64,000 bases of DNA from Campylobacter sp. 2014D-0216 (lineage in GTDB: Bacteria; Campylobacterota; Campylobacteria; Campylobacterales; Campylobacteraceae). The stretch lies in NCBI RefSeq assembly GCF_014931215.1, contig NZ_CP063089.1, forward strand, positions 1,426,001 through 1,490,000. The letters run 5' to 3'. This document shows, piece after piece, positions 54,637 to 64,000 of the stretch (position 1 is its first letter; the number at the start of each line of letters is the position of its first letter). The notes below the pieces were generated by a model. That model had not been told where the DNA came from. It searched no databases and was given only the letters and a program-made list of their open reading frames with translations. Position numbers and translations under genes: made by a program.

Positions 54637-57080
54637 ATTTTAGCTCCTGCTTTTTCAAGCCAAACTTTCACATATCGCGCATGCTTAAATAAAGATTTAT
54701 AATCAATCTTACTATCATAGTCTCCTAAGTATGCAGCATTTTCTAGCAATTCATCACACTTGACACTAATAGCAACTTGAGTTTTTTCATTTTTCAAAAT
54801 CACACTATCATTTTGACTTAGTTCAAATTTTTGCATTAAATCAGGAGATAAAAATAAAACCCCAACCTCGTTAAAGGCTCTATTGCTAAGCTTTGAAAAC
54901 TGATGAATGCTGTTTGCATGATATAAGGTTAAATTTCCCTCATTTTGCATTTGCGCTTCTTGTGCTACTAAGACTTTTTCAAACTCAAAATGAGAAAAAT
55001 CAAGCTCATAGCCTCTATGATTTATGCCTCCATTATCATAGTAATTTTCCAAATCATCAAATTTGATTGCTCTAAAGCCTTTATTTTGCGGTAAAAGCTG
55101 GGTATAGTTGATCGTAAATTCTTCATCAAAACCTAGAGCATTTGCTAAATCATTTAAAAAATATCCTTTAAATTCTAAAGCTGCATTCGTAGGCACCAAT
55201 CTTTTATCATAATTAACAAAACTACCTTCTTGTTGATTTAAACTAGAACTCGCAAGATCTCCTTCATAAGAAAAACTAAAATCACCTTTTTCATTATAAC
55301 CTAGCGTCTTTCCTGCTTGAAGATCTTGTTTTAAATCACAAATCAAACTCACACCCAAAGTATTGGTGCAGGTTGGATTTAAAAAGACTTTAAAATCAGT
55401 ATATTTTTGCACCATAGCGCAAAGCTTTGCCAACTTAGCACTTTGTTCATCATAGTAAAAATCACTTCCAACAACAAGCGTAAATTTTTGTTTTTTTGCA
55501 AGCAAATTCTCGAAAATATCCTCATCAATACCAAGAAGTTTTGCATAGCTTGATCTTTGCACTTCAATGCTTTTTTTCACCTTTTTAGGTACAAGTTTTT
55601 TCACTTCTTCTATAATGGTTTGACCATCTTCATTTTGCTTTTCTATTTTCTCTATTACTTCTTCATTGACTGTTTCTTCTATTTCTTTTGTATCTTGATA
55701 GTACGCTTTTTCTAACTCATTTTGAAGTTCAGTCGGAAGCTCTTTTGCAAATTTTTGCAAAATAAACATTAAAATACTTTCATTGTCTTTAACATCATGA
55801 TTGACTTGTAAGAAATTTTTGGAGTATTTGTCTATGCCTTTATCTCTTATAGGGTGAAAATAAAGCCCTGCTCCTTTATTCATCACCAAAGCATTGTTGA
55901 CTTTGTATCCTAAAGTTGGAGCATCATAACGCAAAAATGAACCTGCGATGATTAAAAAGTCACTTTGCGTGATATCGTTTGAATTTGCGTTGTACATTGC
56001 GTTTGCGTTTTGATAAAAACAAGCTAGAAAATCTTGAAATTTTTTAGCCTCATGGTTTATAAGATGAAGATTAAATTTCTTGCTTAAATTTTGCAAAATC
56101 AAAGCTTCTTCATTAGTGATAAAGCTATTAAAAACAATATTTTTTATTTCATCATTTTTTATCATATTAACAAGTTTTTCAAAAGCTTTTTCATCTTTGG
56201 TTTGAATTTCATTTTGAGTATTAAAACCATATCTTGCGGCTTTGTTTAAAGTAGCAAAGGCAAAGTCGTTACTTACTCTATAAATTTTCTCTTTTTGATT
56301 ATTAATGCTAGTTTGTTTGATATCATAATACATCAACTCACAATCACTCGAATGTGGATTGCTAGCTGGAATTCTTTTTAACTCCCAAATATTAGATGTA
56401 TACTGAAAAGCCGACCCCACCAAAGCCCCGGTAGGACACACACTTGTACACTCTCCACAAAAAGAACAATCAAGCACATCGCCATTACTTGGTGCAATTA
56501 AACTTTTTTGAAATTTAGTCCAAATTGCAAGCGCATCTTTACTCATACTCTCTTTAAAACTTGCATCAGGTGCGCTTGCTCCTCTTGGAGTAGTTTTTAA
56601 AGCACTTTCGCCTATTTTATCTTTACATACCGTAATACATCTTTCACACACAATACATAAAGCCGGATCGTAATTAATCTCACCCCATTTTTTATGCTCT
56701 TTATGAGTATCTTTGATCCAGTAATTTTGCACATTTACTCTTGCTTTATGCGTAAAATTTTGAAGTTCACATTCGCCGGATTTATCACATACTCCACATT
56801 GCAAAGGGTGGTTAATGCAATAAGCTTGCATGATAGCATTACGCTCATCCCATAAATTAGGTAAATCACTTTCTACAACCATACCTTCTTTTACTTTGGT
56901 ATTACACGAATAAACCTTTTTACCATCAGCTTCTACCATACACATACGACACGCAAGTGTCGGGGAACAACCATTTAAATAACAAATAGCAGGAATGAAA
57001 ATATCATTTTTTCTTGCGACATTTAAAATATACTCACCTTCGTTTGCTTCGCATTCTATACCATTGATGATGACTTTCAT
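54633..57080 (-). CDS. nuoG: NADH-type quinone oxidoreductase subunit G
   Basis: Iron-sulphur subunit of 815 residues. The N-terminal 2Fe-2S domain (CYLNGCSPTLACRMCMVEADG), the HPLQCGVCDKSGECELQ His/Cys site, CIVCERCITVC and CSFCGECTSVCPTGAL are all present, then a molybdopterin-oxidoreductase-like region without cofactor. An unusually charged Glu/Lys segment of about 65 residues (around 445-510) interrupts that region. It follows the two small subunits that sit where nuoE and nuoF normally are. Confidence 0.95.
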   Translation of the reverse strand: MKVIINGIECEANEGEYILNVARKNDIFIPAICYLNGCSPTLACRMCMVEADGKKVYSCNTKVKEGMVVESDLPNLWDERNAIMQAYCINHPLQCGVCDKSGECELQNFTHKARVNVQNYWIKDTHKEHKKWGEINYDPALCIVCERCITVCKDKIGESALKTTPRGASAPDASFKESMSKDALAIWTKFQKSLIAPSNGDVLDCSFCGECTSVCPTGALVGSAFQYTSNIWELKRIPASNPHSSDCELMYYDIKQTSINNQKEKIYRVSNDFAFATLNKAARYGFNTQNEIQTKDEKAFEKLVNMIKNDEIKNIVFNSFITNEEALILQNLSKKFNLHLINHEAKKFQDFLACFYQNANAMYNANSNDITQSDFLIIAGSFLRYDAPTLGYKVNNALVMNKGAGLYFHPIRDKGIDKYSKNFLQVNHDVKDNESILMFILQKFAKELPTELQNELEKAYYQDTKEIEETVNEEVIEKIEKQNEDGQTIIEEVKKLVPKKVKKSIEVQRSSYAKLLGIDEDIFENLLAKKQKFTLVVGSDFYYDEQSAKLAKLCAMVQKYTDFKVFLNPTCTNTLGVSLICDLKQDLQAGKTLGYNEKGDFSFSYEGDLASSSLNQQEGSFVNYDKRLVPTNAALEFKGYFLNDLANALGFDEEFTINYTQLLPQNKGFRAIKFDDLENYYDNGGINHRGYELDFSHFEFEKVLVAQEAQMQNEGNLTLYHANSIHQFSKLSNRAFNEVGVLFLSPDLMQKFELSQNDSVILKNEKTQVAISVKCDELLENAAYLGDYDSKIDYKSLFKHARYVKVWLEKAGAKI

Positions 57081-57793
57081 TTTATAACCTTAATTTGAGC
57101 TTTTGAAAAAGCAAAAGTAGTACTTTCATAATCTAGCAAAGCTACCGTACCTTTTAACTCTTGATCGATTTTTATTGTTGTTGTAATTTCTTGTTGGTTT
57201 AGTCTTATTGCTATTGTGTCTTGATCTTTAATTTTAGCAATCAAGGCAAAAGATGAAGAACAATGAAGCTCTTTGTCTTTTAAAGGTGTTTGCATAATGA
57301 TAGTTCCATCAAAATTATCCAACTCTAAAAGCTCAGTAAAAGAATTTTGTACTTGCAAGTTTTCTTCATTTTCATTAGAACAAATCAGCAAAAGATTAAA
57401 TTTACAGCAAAGCTTTTCTAAAAAATATTTGATATTTTCAAAATCTTTATGTTGATATAAGTTTTCATCAAAAATAATGCATTTTGCTTCTTTTAAAAAA
57501 TCCAAAATTTCCAAAGCTTCTTCTTCGCCAAAACAAGATTCAGCACTCAAATATCCCTCATCAAGCTCATTAAATTCATTTTCTATACTCATCTTGCAAA
57601 GCAAAGCAAGCACAAAAGACACACTTGCGATTTCACATTTATAAAAATTTGCTTTTAAGTTTTTATCTTCTATACAAGAGATATTGTAGTTTTTACTTTG
57701 ACTTAATTTAGCACAAAGCGAAGGATTTTTTAAAGAAAGCAAATCCACAAAGCACAAAGCATTTAAACCTTCTTGGTATTTTGCTAATTTCAT
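57077..57793 (-). CDS. Complex I accessory protein in the nuoF position (Cj1574c-like)
   Basis: Protein of 238 residues with no resemblance to NuoF: no FMN/NADH motif and no 4Fe-4S cysteine spacing. It has scattered Cys and a Leu/Glu-rich body (YLSAESCFGEEEALEILDFLKEAKCIIFD). ATGA overlaps join it to the small protein before it and to nuoG after it. The equivalent in C. jejuni (Cj1574c) is required for the flavodoxin-dependent complex I (from memory). The start at 57793 is chosen for its overlap with the upstream stop. Confidence 0.85.
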   Translation of the reverse strand: MKLAKYQEGLNALCFVDLLSLKNPSLCAKLSQSKNYNISCIEDKNLKANFYKCEIASVSFVLALLCKMSIENEFNELDEGYLSAESCFGEEEALEILDFLKEAKCIIFDENLYQHKDFENIKYFLEKLCCKFNLLLICSNENEENLQVQNSFTELLELDNFDGTIIMQTPLKDKELHCSSSFALIAKIKDQDTIAIRLNQQEITTTIKIDQELKGTVALLDYESTTFAFSKAQIKVIK

Positions 57794-58017
57794 TGTCCTA
57801 CCTTTTTCAATACTATAGTCCAATCCACCTGATTGAATTTTAAAGAATTCAAAAGTTCACAATTTTGCTCTTTTACAAAGGCAAAACTTTTTTCCACATT
57901 AGAAAAGTCTCCTATCTCAAACAAAACCACCAAAACTTCACCTATATAAGCATTTTGAATGATTTGTTTTAAATCTTCAAATAAATTTTGACTTTTTCTT
58001 AAATCTACACGTCTCAT
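57790..58017 (-). CDS. Complex I accessory protein in the nuoE position (Cj1575c/HP1264-like)
   Basis: Protein of 75 residues with a thioredoxin-like beta-alpha feel ([24 protein letters not shown]) but none of the four cluster cysteines of NuoE. H. pylori HP1264 holds the same place and length. It probably forms the electron-entry interface that replaces the NADH module. ATGA overlaps on both sides with nuoD and the 238-residue partner. Confidence 0.85.
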   Translation of the reverse strand: MRRVDLRKSQNLFEDLKQIIQNAYIGEVLVVLFEIGDFSNVEKSFAFVKEQNCELLNSLKFNQVDWTIVLKKVGQ

Positions 58018-59240
58018 CGGTCTATCTCACCTAAAACTATATTAATACTTCCTAAAATAGCCACCGCATCAGCCAAATAAGACCCTACAAGCATTTCTTC
58101 CAAAAACGCACAGTGAAAAAAGCTAGGAGTTCTAGCTCTTAGTCTATATGGCCTACCGCTACCATCTGAATGAATGAAAAACCCAAGCTCACCTTTAGGA
58201 CTTTCAGTTGGCACGTACACCTCTCCCTTGGGTGGTTTTAAACCTTGAGTTACCAAAACAAAATGTTGCATTAGTGAGTAATTTTGTGTCATGATTTGCT
58301 CTTTAGAAGCACTTACATACTCAGGGTGATTGCATAAAATTTCAGGCGGGGTATCTTGATAAAGCTTAGCACATTGGGTTAAAATTTTCAAGCTTTCTCT
58401 AAATTCTTGCATATAAACCTTATATCTTGCGTAAGAATCACCCATTTTGGCCACAGGCACACCAAAATCTACCTCATCATAAAGCAAATACGGCTCTTCT
58501 TTTCTAATATCATAAGCAATGCCACTTCCTCTTAGCATAACCCCACTACAACCCCAACTTAAAGCTTGTTCTTTACTTACAACACCAACATTTTCAGTTC
58601 TTGCACGCCATATTCTATTATCATCAAGCAAGGCTTCATAATCTTTTATATCATTTGGAAATTTATTGCAAAATGCTAAAAGCTCATCTAAAAAACCTTC
58701 AGGCAAATCAAGCATTACCCCACCTATTCTCATAGAAGAATGTGTCAATCTTGCACCACAATACTTTTCTATCAAATCAAGTACATACTCACGCTCTCTA
58801 AAGCAGTATAAAAATACCGTCATCGCGCCAATATCAAGCGCATGTGTAGCAAGCCATAACAAATGCGAAGCAATGCGGTTTAATTCAAGCAAAATCATTC
58901 TTATCACGCTTGCTCTACGTGGGATCTCCAAACCACACAGTTTTTCTACAGCAGCCACATAAGCATAGTTGTTTGCGCTTGCTGCGATATAGTCCATTCT
59001 ATCTGTTGTTGGGATAAACTCTTGATAGATCATATTTTCAGCCATTTTTTCCATACCACGGTGCATATAACCTATACAAGGAGCAGCTTTGGTGATTTCT
59101 TCTCCATCAAGCTCTAAAATAAGGCGTAAATTTCCGTGTGCACTAGGGTGTTGAGGCCCAAGGTTAACGATCATCGTGCCATCTTCACGCTCGAAGCTTA
59201 TATTTTCATAATAAGGTTTTAATTTAGTAGAAATTTGCAT
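58014..59240 (-). CDS. nuoD: NADH-type quinone oxidoreductase subunit D
   Basis: 49-kDa subunit of 408 residues lining the quinone site. [22 protein letters not shown] near the N-terminus, [28 protein letters not shown] and the invariant C-terminus [14 protein letters not shown] are intact. One base after nuoC. Confidence 0.97.
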   Translation of the reverse strand: MQISTKLKPYYENISFEREDGTMIVNLGPQHPSAHGNLRLILELDGEEITKAAPCIGYMHRGMEKMAENMIYQEFIPTTDRMDYIAASANNYAYVAAVEKLCGLEIPRRASVIRMILLELNRIASHLLWLATHALDIGAMTVFLYCFREREYVLDLIEKYCGARLTHSSMRIGGVMLDLPEGFLDELLAFCNKFPNDIKDYEALLDDNRIWRARTENVGVVSKEQALSWGCSGVMLRGSGIAYDIRKEEPYLLYDEVDFGVPVAKMGDSYARYKVYMQEFRESLKILTQCAKLYQDTPPEILCNHPEYVSASKEQIMTQNYSLMQHFVLVTQGLKPPKGEVYVPTESPKGELGFFIHSDGSGRPYRLRARTPSFFHCAFLEEMLVGSYLADAVAILGSINIVLGEIDR

Positions 59241-59241
59241 T

Positions 59242-60033
59242 TTATCTTCTCTTGTCTAAAAATTTTGCTTGCGCTCTTTTAGCTTTTTTTACAAAAGGCA
59301 CGCCACCTTCTTCTTGATACTCTTGCAAGTACTTCTCTTCTCTTGGGGCTTCACCCTTGCCAACCTCATGATAAATTCTGCTAAAGTTTAGCGTGTCTTT
59401 TTCATCCACAAAACCTGGATCCCTATTTTCTTCGCCCACTATCTCGCGGTATTCTTTTCCAAAAATTTTATCTATCTCATACCATTTAGCAAATTCATCA
59501 CCATGCAAAGGATAGCTTTTTAAAAAAGGATGTCCATACCAATCATCAGGCATTAAAAGTCTTTTTAAATTAGGATGGTCGATAATGAAAATTCCAAACA
59601 TATCATATATTTCTCTCTCACACCAATTAGCCCCTTTAAAAACACTCATAACGCTTTGAAGTCTTTCTTTTAAACCAACAAAGGTTTTCACTCTCACTCT
59701 TAAATTCTTCTCCATATTTAAAAGCTGATAATACACTTCAAACCCTTGTTTTTGTGCGACAAAATCAAGCGCACTTGCATCATTAAAAGCTTCATAGCCT
59801 AGTTTTTTCAAGCAACTTAAAATAGCAACATTATCGTCTTTGTTTATTTCAATCACCCAAAAATCAAGCTCGATAAAAGAATTTTTTAGTTCAAATTTTT
59901 GGCTTAAAATTTGATGGTCACTTTCAAAAACACTACCTTCTATACTTAGTTTTTTAGTCACAGGTGCATGGTAAAATCTATCTTCATAATAATTTTTTAA
60001 TTGGGCATTTTTTTTATCGCTGTATTTTCTCAT
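59242..60033 (-). CDS. nuoC: NADH-type quinone oxidoreductase subunit C
   Basis: 30-kDa subunit of 263 residues with [31 protein letters not shown] and [12 protein letters not shown]. The N-terminal extension of about 80 residues before the core is longer than in many species. Overlaps nuoB by one base. Confidence 0.95.
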   Translation of the reverse strand: MRKYSDKKNAQLKNYYEDRFYHAPVTKKLSIEGSVFESDHQILSQKFELKNSFIELDFWVIEINKDDNVAILSCLKKLGYEAFNDASALDFVAQKQGFEVYYQLLNMEKNLRVRVKTFVGLKERLQSVMSVFKGANWCEREIYDMFGIFIIDHPNLKRLLMPDDWYGHPFLKSYPLHGDEFAKWYEIDKIFGKEYREIVGEENRDPGFVDEKDTLNFSRIYHEVGKGEAPREEKYLQEYQEEGGVPFVKKAKRAQAKFLDKRR

Positions 60034-60530
60034 TATATAAGCCTTTTTGGAGCGATTTTTCTACTCGCTTTTTCTTTGCGAATTCTTTTTTGTAAAATCA
60101 TCAAAGCAAATTGAAAAGTTTCAGGCCGTGGAGCACAACCTGGCACGTAAATGTCCACCGGAATGATTCTATCAACCCCTTGGACAGTAGAATAGGTATT
60201 AAACATACCACCGGTATTTGCACAAGAACCCATAGAAATAACCCATTTAGGATCAGGCATTTGATCGTAAAGTCTTCTTGTAAATTCGGCGTGTTTTTTA
60301 CTTAAAGTGCCTGCTATAATCATCACTTCAGACTGTCTTGGACTTGCTCTAAAAATCGTTCCAAATCTATCAAAATCATATCTTGCGCCACCTGCTGCCA
60401 TCATCTCAATAGCACAACAGGCAAGCCCATAAGATAACGCCCATAAAGAATTACTTCTTCCCCATTGGACTAGTTTATCAACCGTAGTTAAAACAACTGG
60501 CGCATTGCTCATTTTTTGATACTCTGCCAT
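60033..60530 (-). CDS. nuoB: NADH-type quinone oxidoreductase subunit B
   Basis: Carries cluster N2, the last centre before quinone. Ligands: CC in [11 protein letters not shown], Cys in [12 protein letters not shown], and Cys in VPGCAPRPE. 165 residues. The ATG at 60530 lies inside nuoA (22-nt overlap) and is supported by an AAAGGAG 8 nt upstream; an ATG six codons later is the alternative. Confidence 0.97.
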   Translation of the reverse strand: MAEYQKMSNAPVVLTTVDKLVQWGRSNSLWALSYGLACCAIEMMAAGGARYDFDRFGTIFRASPRQSEVMIIAGTLSKKHAEFTRRLYDQMPDPKWVISMGSCANTGGMFNTYSTVQGVDRIIPVDIYVPGCAPRPETFQFALMILQKRIRKEKASRKIAPKRLI

Positions 60531-60928
60531 GCGAATGCTCCTTTTTTATAAGCGTATAAAAAGCCTATTGCAAGTAATAAAATAAAAACAAACACTTCCA
60601 CTAAAGCAAATAAAGACAAACCGTATTTTGAAAGCTCTGCGGTTAAATCTTTAAAAATCACCGCCCAAGGAAATAAAAACACCACTTCAATATCAAGTAA
60701 AATAAAAATCAAAGCAAAAACAAAAAATTGAGAATTGATTTTATTTGCTTGTTTTGAAGCCATAGGTCCGCACTCATAAATTCCTAATCCTAGTTTTTTT
60801 CTATTATGAGAGGCAAGCTTGGAGCCTATTTTTGAAGAAATATATACCAAAGTAAAGAATATCACACTTGCGATAATAAGCATCGCAAAGATACCAAAAT
60901 ACTGATGCTCTATGGTTGCGTGCGTCAT
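60509..60928 (-). CDS. nuoA: NADH-type quinone oxidoreductase subunit A
   Basis: Three-helix subunit of 139 residues with the ECGP motif ([10 protein letters not shown]) and [21 protein letters not shown] precedes the ATG. First gene of the nuo cluster; a 119-nt leader separates it from nikV. Confidence 0.96.
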   Translation of the reverse strand: MTHATIEHQYFGIFAMLIIASVIFFTLVYISSKIGSKLASHNRKKLGLGIYECGPMASKQANKINSQFFVFALIFILLDIEVVFLFPWAVIFKDLTAELSKYGLSLFALVEVFVFILLLAIGFLYAYKKGAFAWQSIKK

Positions 60929-60980
60929 AGTAAAACCTTTTATTCATACATAGTTAAATTTTATTTTACTTTAACTTAGC

Positions 60981-60986
60981 TATATA
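60981..60986 (-). promoter_or_regulatory. Candidate -10 box of the nuo operon
   Basis: TATATA within TTTTTATATAGC on the minus strand, 52 nt before the nuoA ATG. The rest of the 119-nt gap holds the nik hairpin and otherwise only AT-rich sequence. Confidence 0.4.
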
Positions 60987-61010
60987 AAAACTTATTATCA
61001 AAAAAATAAA

Positions 61011-61029
61011 TTTTTGAGTATTTCAAAAA
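61011..61029 (-). terminator. Candidate terminator of the nik operon
   Basis: TTTTTGA and TCAAAAA make a 7-bp A/T-rich stem with a 5-nt loop, followed on the minus strand by TTTATTTTTTTG. The stem is weak in GC but the U-tract is good. Confidence 0.5.
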
Positions 61030-61047
61030 GAAACAATTTTTATCTTT

Positions 61048-61716
61048 TTACAAAAGCACCTTCTTATGATACAAGCCTTGCAAGGTTTTTTCCTGATGAG
61101 AAATAAATATATAAGTAATATCATGTGTATTTTGAAAATAACGCAAATAATTTAATATTTTGTGTGCAGTTGGGATATCTAGCGCCGTTGTGATTTCATC
61201 TAAAATTAGCAATTGTGGTTTTAAAAGTAAAGCCCTTATTAGACCTAATCTTTGGCTTTGTCCGCCACTTAACTTAGAAGAGTTTAAATTTAAAATATCT
61301 TTTTCAAGTTCAAAAATATCAAAAAGCTCAAAAAGCGCTTCAAAATCAGGCGAAATCTTGAAGTTATCATATACATCAAGTAAAAGTTTTTTAACACTTT
61401 TATAAGGATTTAAAGCGAGTTTTTGATCTTGAAAGATGTATTGAATTTTTTGGCGTAATTTTCTTTGCTTATCAAAGTCTAAACTAAGTATATTTTTGCC
61501 ATTAAACAAAACCTCTCCAGAATTTGCACTCTCAAGCATACAAAGAATTTTAGCTAGTGTGCTTTTACCACTACCACTTTCGCCACAAAGTAATAAATTT
61601 TCGTTTTTATGTAAAGAAAAACCAACATCTTTAAAAACGAAAATTTCTTCCTCTTTTAAATACCAATGTTTTTTAAAACGATAAGATTTACTTAAATTTT
61701 TAACTTCTAAAAGCAT
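61048..61716 (-). CDS. nikV: Nickel/peptide-type ABC transporter ATPase (second), NikV
   Basis: ATP-binding protein of 222 residues with Walker A CGESGSGKSTLAK, signature LSGGQSQRLGL and Walker B LLILDEIT. The ATG at 61716 is preferred (GAG 7 nt upstream); earlier in-frame ATGs extend the overlap with nikW. In C. jejuni the five genes immediately upstream of nuoA encode the NikZYXWV nickel importer (from memory), and the order here agrees. It lacks the C-terminal oligopeptide extension with CxxC seen in OppF. Confidence 0.85.
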   Translation of the reverse strand: MLLEVKNLSKSYRFKKHWYLKEEEIFVFKDVGFSLHKNENLLLCGESGSGKSTLAKILCMLESANSGEVLFNGKNILSLDFDKQRKLRQKIQYIFQDQKLALNPYKSVKKLLLDVYDNFKISPDFEALFELFDIFELEKDILNLNSSKLSGGQSQRLGLIRALLLKPQLLILDEITTALDIPTAHKILNYLRYFQNTHDITYIFISHQEKTLQGLYHKKVLL

Positions 61717-62473
61717 TTTCATTCTCAAAAAAACTAAATAATTCTTTAGCAAAAGCACCCTGTGGATTACTTAAAAAATCTTTCACAGGCATTTGGTAAA
61801 GCAAAGTTTTATCTTCCATAATGGCCACCTCATCGCAAAGTTCTTTAGCTAAATGTATATCATGGGTTATAAAAATGAGATTTTTAAATTGTGATTTTAA
61901 GTCTTTTAAAATTGCGATGATTTTTTCTTCATTTGCCTTATCTAGTGAACTTGTGATCTCATCACACAACAAATACTGCGCCCCGCTAAGCAAAGCTAAC
62001 GCTATTTGAACACGCCTTGCCATGCCACCGCTTAGCTGATATATAAAAGAATGCCACAAAAGATCATGATTTTTAAGCCCTAAGCATTCAAAATAAAAAA
62101 AAGCTTTTTCTTTGATTTCTTTTGTGCTTAAACTCGTATGAGTTTTTAAAACTATATTAAAATAACTCCCTATATCTACAAGCGGATAAAAATTCCCATA
62201 AACATCTTGAAAAAGCAAACTAGCCTTTGATCTTAATACATTCAGTTCTTTTTCTTTTAAATTTAATACATCTTGATCATCAAGATAAAGTTTTTCAGCG
62301 TGCAATAAATAACGTTTATCAAAAAGTCTAATCATACTTTTTAAAAATAAACTTTTTCCCGATCCACTTTTGCCCATAATAGCTAAAGCTTTGCCATCTT
62401 CTAGTTCTAACTTTACATCTTTTAATAAAACTTGATCTTTAAAGCTAAGGTTTAGACAAGATACTTCTATCAT
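61700..62473 (-). CDS. nikW: Nickel/peptide-type ABC transporter ATPase (first), NikW
   Basis: ATP-binding protein of 257 residues with Walker A MGKSGSGKSLFLK, signature QLSGGMARRVQIA, Walker B LLCDEITSSLD and switch His in FITHDIHLAK. In the signature the usual Q of LSGGQ is replaced by Met, as in many NikD/DppD proteins. ATGA overlap with nikX. Confidence 0.87.
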   Translation of the reverse strand: MIEVSCLNLSFKDQVLLKDVKLELEDGKALAIMGKSGSGKSLFLKSMIRLFDKRYLLHAEKLYLDDQDVLNLKEKELNVLRSKASLLFQDVYGNFYPLVDIGSYFNIVLKTHTSLSTKEIKEKAFFYFECLGLKNHDLLWHSFIYQLSGGMARRVQIALALLSGAQYLLCDEITSSLDKANEEKIIAILKDLKSQFKNLIFITHDIHLAKELCDEVAIMEDKTLLYQMPVKDFLSNPQGAFAKELFSFFENENAFRS

Positions 62474-63246
62474 GCTTTATTCTCTTCTTGCAAATCATTG
62501 CCCAAAGCAAGCAAAGGCAAAATAAGTATCAGTATAAAAGCCACAGGGAAAAATATCATCCACCAAAAACCCAAAAAAACCGCTTTGCTTGCTTCATTAA
62601 GCATATTTCCCAAGCTTGGAGTCCAAAGCTCTACCCCTAAACCAAAAAAACTCAAAGTAGCCTCGCTTGTAATCGCATGAGCGATATTTAAAACAAAAAG
62701 CACAAAAAGCAAATTCCAACAAGCAGGCAAAAGCTCACTAAATAAAGCCTTCATCTTACTAGAACCTAGTACGATAGCATTTTGATAAAATTCAAGTTTT
62801 TGAAATTTATTCAGTTGGGTATCAAGCACTTTTGCTACAAAGGCAAAATGCCCCAAAGCAATGATAAAAATCATACTCCACAAAGATCCTGCCAAAAAGC
62901 TTTGAAAAAACATAATCACAAGCAAAGAAGGTAAAGCTAAAAGCATATCAAGCACCCTTGCAAAAAACGCATATGCAAAAAATCTTGTTAAAAACACATA
63001 AACACAAGCAAAAAACACACTAAAAAATGCCGCCATTATCCCTACAAACAAAGAAACACGCAAAGCATATAAAATACGCGTAAAAATATCTCTACCAAGT
63101 AAATCTGTACCAAAGATATACGCTAAATTCGGCGCCATTTTAGCCTTGCTTAAATCCACATAATTAGGATCATAAGGGCTTAACAAAGGTGCAAAAAGTG
63201 CCAAAGCCACACTTAGCAATATCGCTACTACACACAACCTACGCAT
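62470..63246 (-). CDS. nikX: Nickel/peptide-type ABC transporter permease NikX
   Basis: Inner-membrane permease of 258 residues of the DppC/NikC type. It has a short N-terminal helix, then LAYIFGTDLLGRDIFTRILYALRVSLFVG (the GTDxxGRD motif before the core), and the ATPase-contacting loop ALGSSKMKALFSELLP-like segment. The ATG at 63246 is preferred over a TTG two codons earlier. Overlaps nikY by 8 nt. Confidence 0.87.
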   Translation of the reverse strand: MRRLCVVAILLSVALALFAPLLSPYDPNYVDLSKAKMAPNLAYIFGTDLLGRDIFTRILYALRVSLFVGIMAAFFSVFFACVYVFLTRFFAYAFFARVLDMLLALPSLLVIMFFQSFLAGSLWSMIFIIALGHFAFVAKVLDTQLNKFQKLEFYQNAIVLGSSKMKALFSELLPACWNLLFVLFVLNIAHAITSEATLSFFGLGVELWTPSLGNMLNEASKAVFLGFWWMIFFPVAFILILILPLLALGNDLQEENKA

Positions 63247-64000
63247 TTGCAAACCTTGGATTGATCATTTTGCAAACTATCTCTACAAGCAAATTTACAA
63301 ACACCACAATAATAATACTAAAAACCACCACAGCCAAAACCACTGGATAATCTTTAAACAATATACTTTTAATCACTAAATTTCCTATGCCCTCATAGGA
63401 AAAAACACTCTCGATAATATAAGTCCCCATTAAAAAACTTACAAAAGAAGCTCCAAAATACGCGAGTATAGGCACCATCGCATCTTTTAACACAAAATGC
63501 AAATAAATTCTTCTTTTACTTAACCCTCTTGCAAAAGCACTCTCTATGAAGCTTTGATTGAAACTATCAATCAAACTTGTTCTTATAAAACGCACAAAAA
63601 CCGCTAAATGAGAAAGCACCAAAGCACATACAGGCAAAAACAAATGCCACAAGCGATTAAACACATCATCTTCAAAACCAATATCTGCAATCGCAGAGCT
63701 TGGAAAAAGTTTAAAAAATACCGCAAACACTAAAATCAGTATCAAAGATAAAGAAAAGGCAGGTAAAGCAAAAAAACTCATCGTTAAAAAAGTAATGCCC
63801 TTATCTAAAAAACTATCTTTATAAATCACACACAAAAGCGCCAAAAACAAAGACAAAATAAAAAGCACACTAAAAGCTAAGCCTCCAAGTATGAGTGTAT
63901 AAGGGAGTTTTTCTTTTAAAATTTCGCTTACTTTTTCTCCGCTGATCAAAGAGTAGGAAAAGTCGCCTTTTAAAGCCTTAAAAGCCCAATTTTCATACTG
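63239..64000 (-). CDS. nikY: Nickel/peptide-type ABC transporter permease NikY, 5' end beyond window
   Basis: DppB/NikB-type permease. The frame stays open to base 64000 (first visible residues QYENWAFKALKGDFSYSLI, matching the conserved LKGDFGYS segment), so about 254 codons are visible and the N-terminal helix plus part of the first periplasmic region are missing. The ATPase-contact loop FARGLSKRRIYLHFVLKDAMVP is intact. The substrate-binding protein gene nikZ would lie further right. Confidence 0.87.
   Translation of the reverse strand, partial: QYENWAFKALKGDFSYSLISGEKVSEILKEKLPYTLILGGLAFSVLFILSLFLALLCVIYKDSFLDKGITFLTMSFFALPAFSLSLILILVFAVFFKLFPSSAIADIGFEDDVFNRLWHLFLPVCALVLSHLAVFVRFIRTSLIDSFNQSFIESAFARGLSKRRIYLHFVLKDAMVPILAYFGASFVSFLMGTYIIESVFSYEGIGNLVIKSILFKDYPVVLAVVVFSIIIVVFVNLLVEIVCKMINPRFANA

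Overview
The window is a dense, AT-rich stretch of bacterial chromosome with almost no gene-free space (largest gap about 190 nt). Gene content and order are those of a thermotolerant Campylobacter. The evidence is surE-thiF-bla-bioC/G/F-A-D, fabZ-lpxA-clpX-mreB-mreC-carB, a complex I operon without nuoE/nuoF followed by pflA, and a NikZYXWV-type nickel importer. The gene mix and the intrinsic-type OXA gene fit the C. lari group better than C. jejuni, but species cannot be fixed from this sequence alone. No rRNA, tRNA, CRISPR array, prophage or insertion sequence was found.

Layout. (1) 1-11.2 kb: peptide and C4-dicarboxylate genes (pepT end, dcuC, pepE), surE, a ThiF/TcdA-like gene, an OXA beta-lactamase with a CPBP membrane protease, the biotin genes bioC, bioG, bioF, bioA, bioD, and a paired SMR exporter. 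(2) 11.2-19.2 kb: a chemoreceptor gene broken by one in-frame stop, an exported isoaspartyl peptidase/asparaginase, a compact Sua5/YrdC-like gene, carB and a periplasmic catalase-like gene. (3) 19.3-25.3 kb: envelope and shape genes (fabZ, lpxA, clpX, mreB, mreC), queH, bcp and a tautomerase, all on the minus strand. (4) 25.4-28.5 kb, plus strand: ilvE, an SPFH protein and two DUF2393-like membrane proteins. (5) 28.5-44.2 kb, minus strand: purF, dapB, a PepSY-like gene with a DccR-type promoter, trxB, trxA, hom, an aminotransferase, a RodZ-like protein, RNA-modification genes, rpmE, queD, queE, moaA, two unknowns and a UbiA/MqnP prenyltransferase. (6) 44.3-64 kb: miaA (plus), then pflA, the nuo operon and nikV-nikW-nikX-nikY (minus; nikY runs off the window).

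How they fit together. Peptidases plus DcuC suit an organism that lives on amino acids and respires fumarate. Complex I without the NADH module is expected to take electrons from flavodoxin rather than NADH. The nickel importer would supply hydrogenase. Queuosine genes (queD, queE, queH), two possible t6A-pathway genes and several methyltransferases make RNA modification prominent.

Most unusual points: the single nonsense codon that removes the signalling tip of a chemoreceptor; a TTCAC-N6-TTCAC direct repeat (the DccR box) before a small exported PepSY protein whose ribosome-binding site lies in a perfect 10-bp inverted repeat; a second ribosome-binding-site hairpin before the periplasmic catalase-like gene; a likely unrecognised RodZ; a membrane-anchored HTH protein with SwrB/DUF6115-like architecture; an SPFH plus twin DUF2393 cluster; and a displaced cysteine in the QueE cluster motif. 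The region is mostly core genome. I see no clear new multi-gene defence or mobile system.
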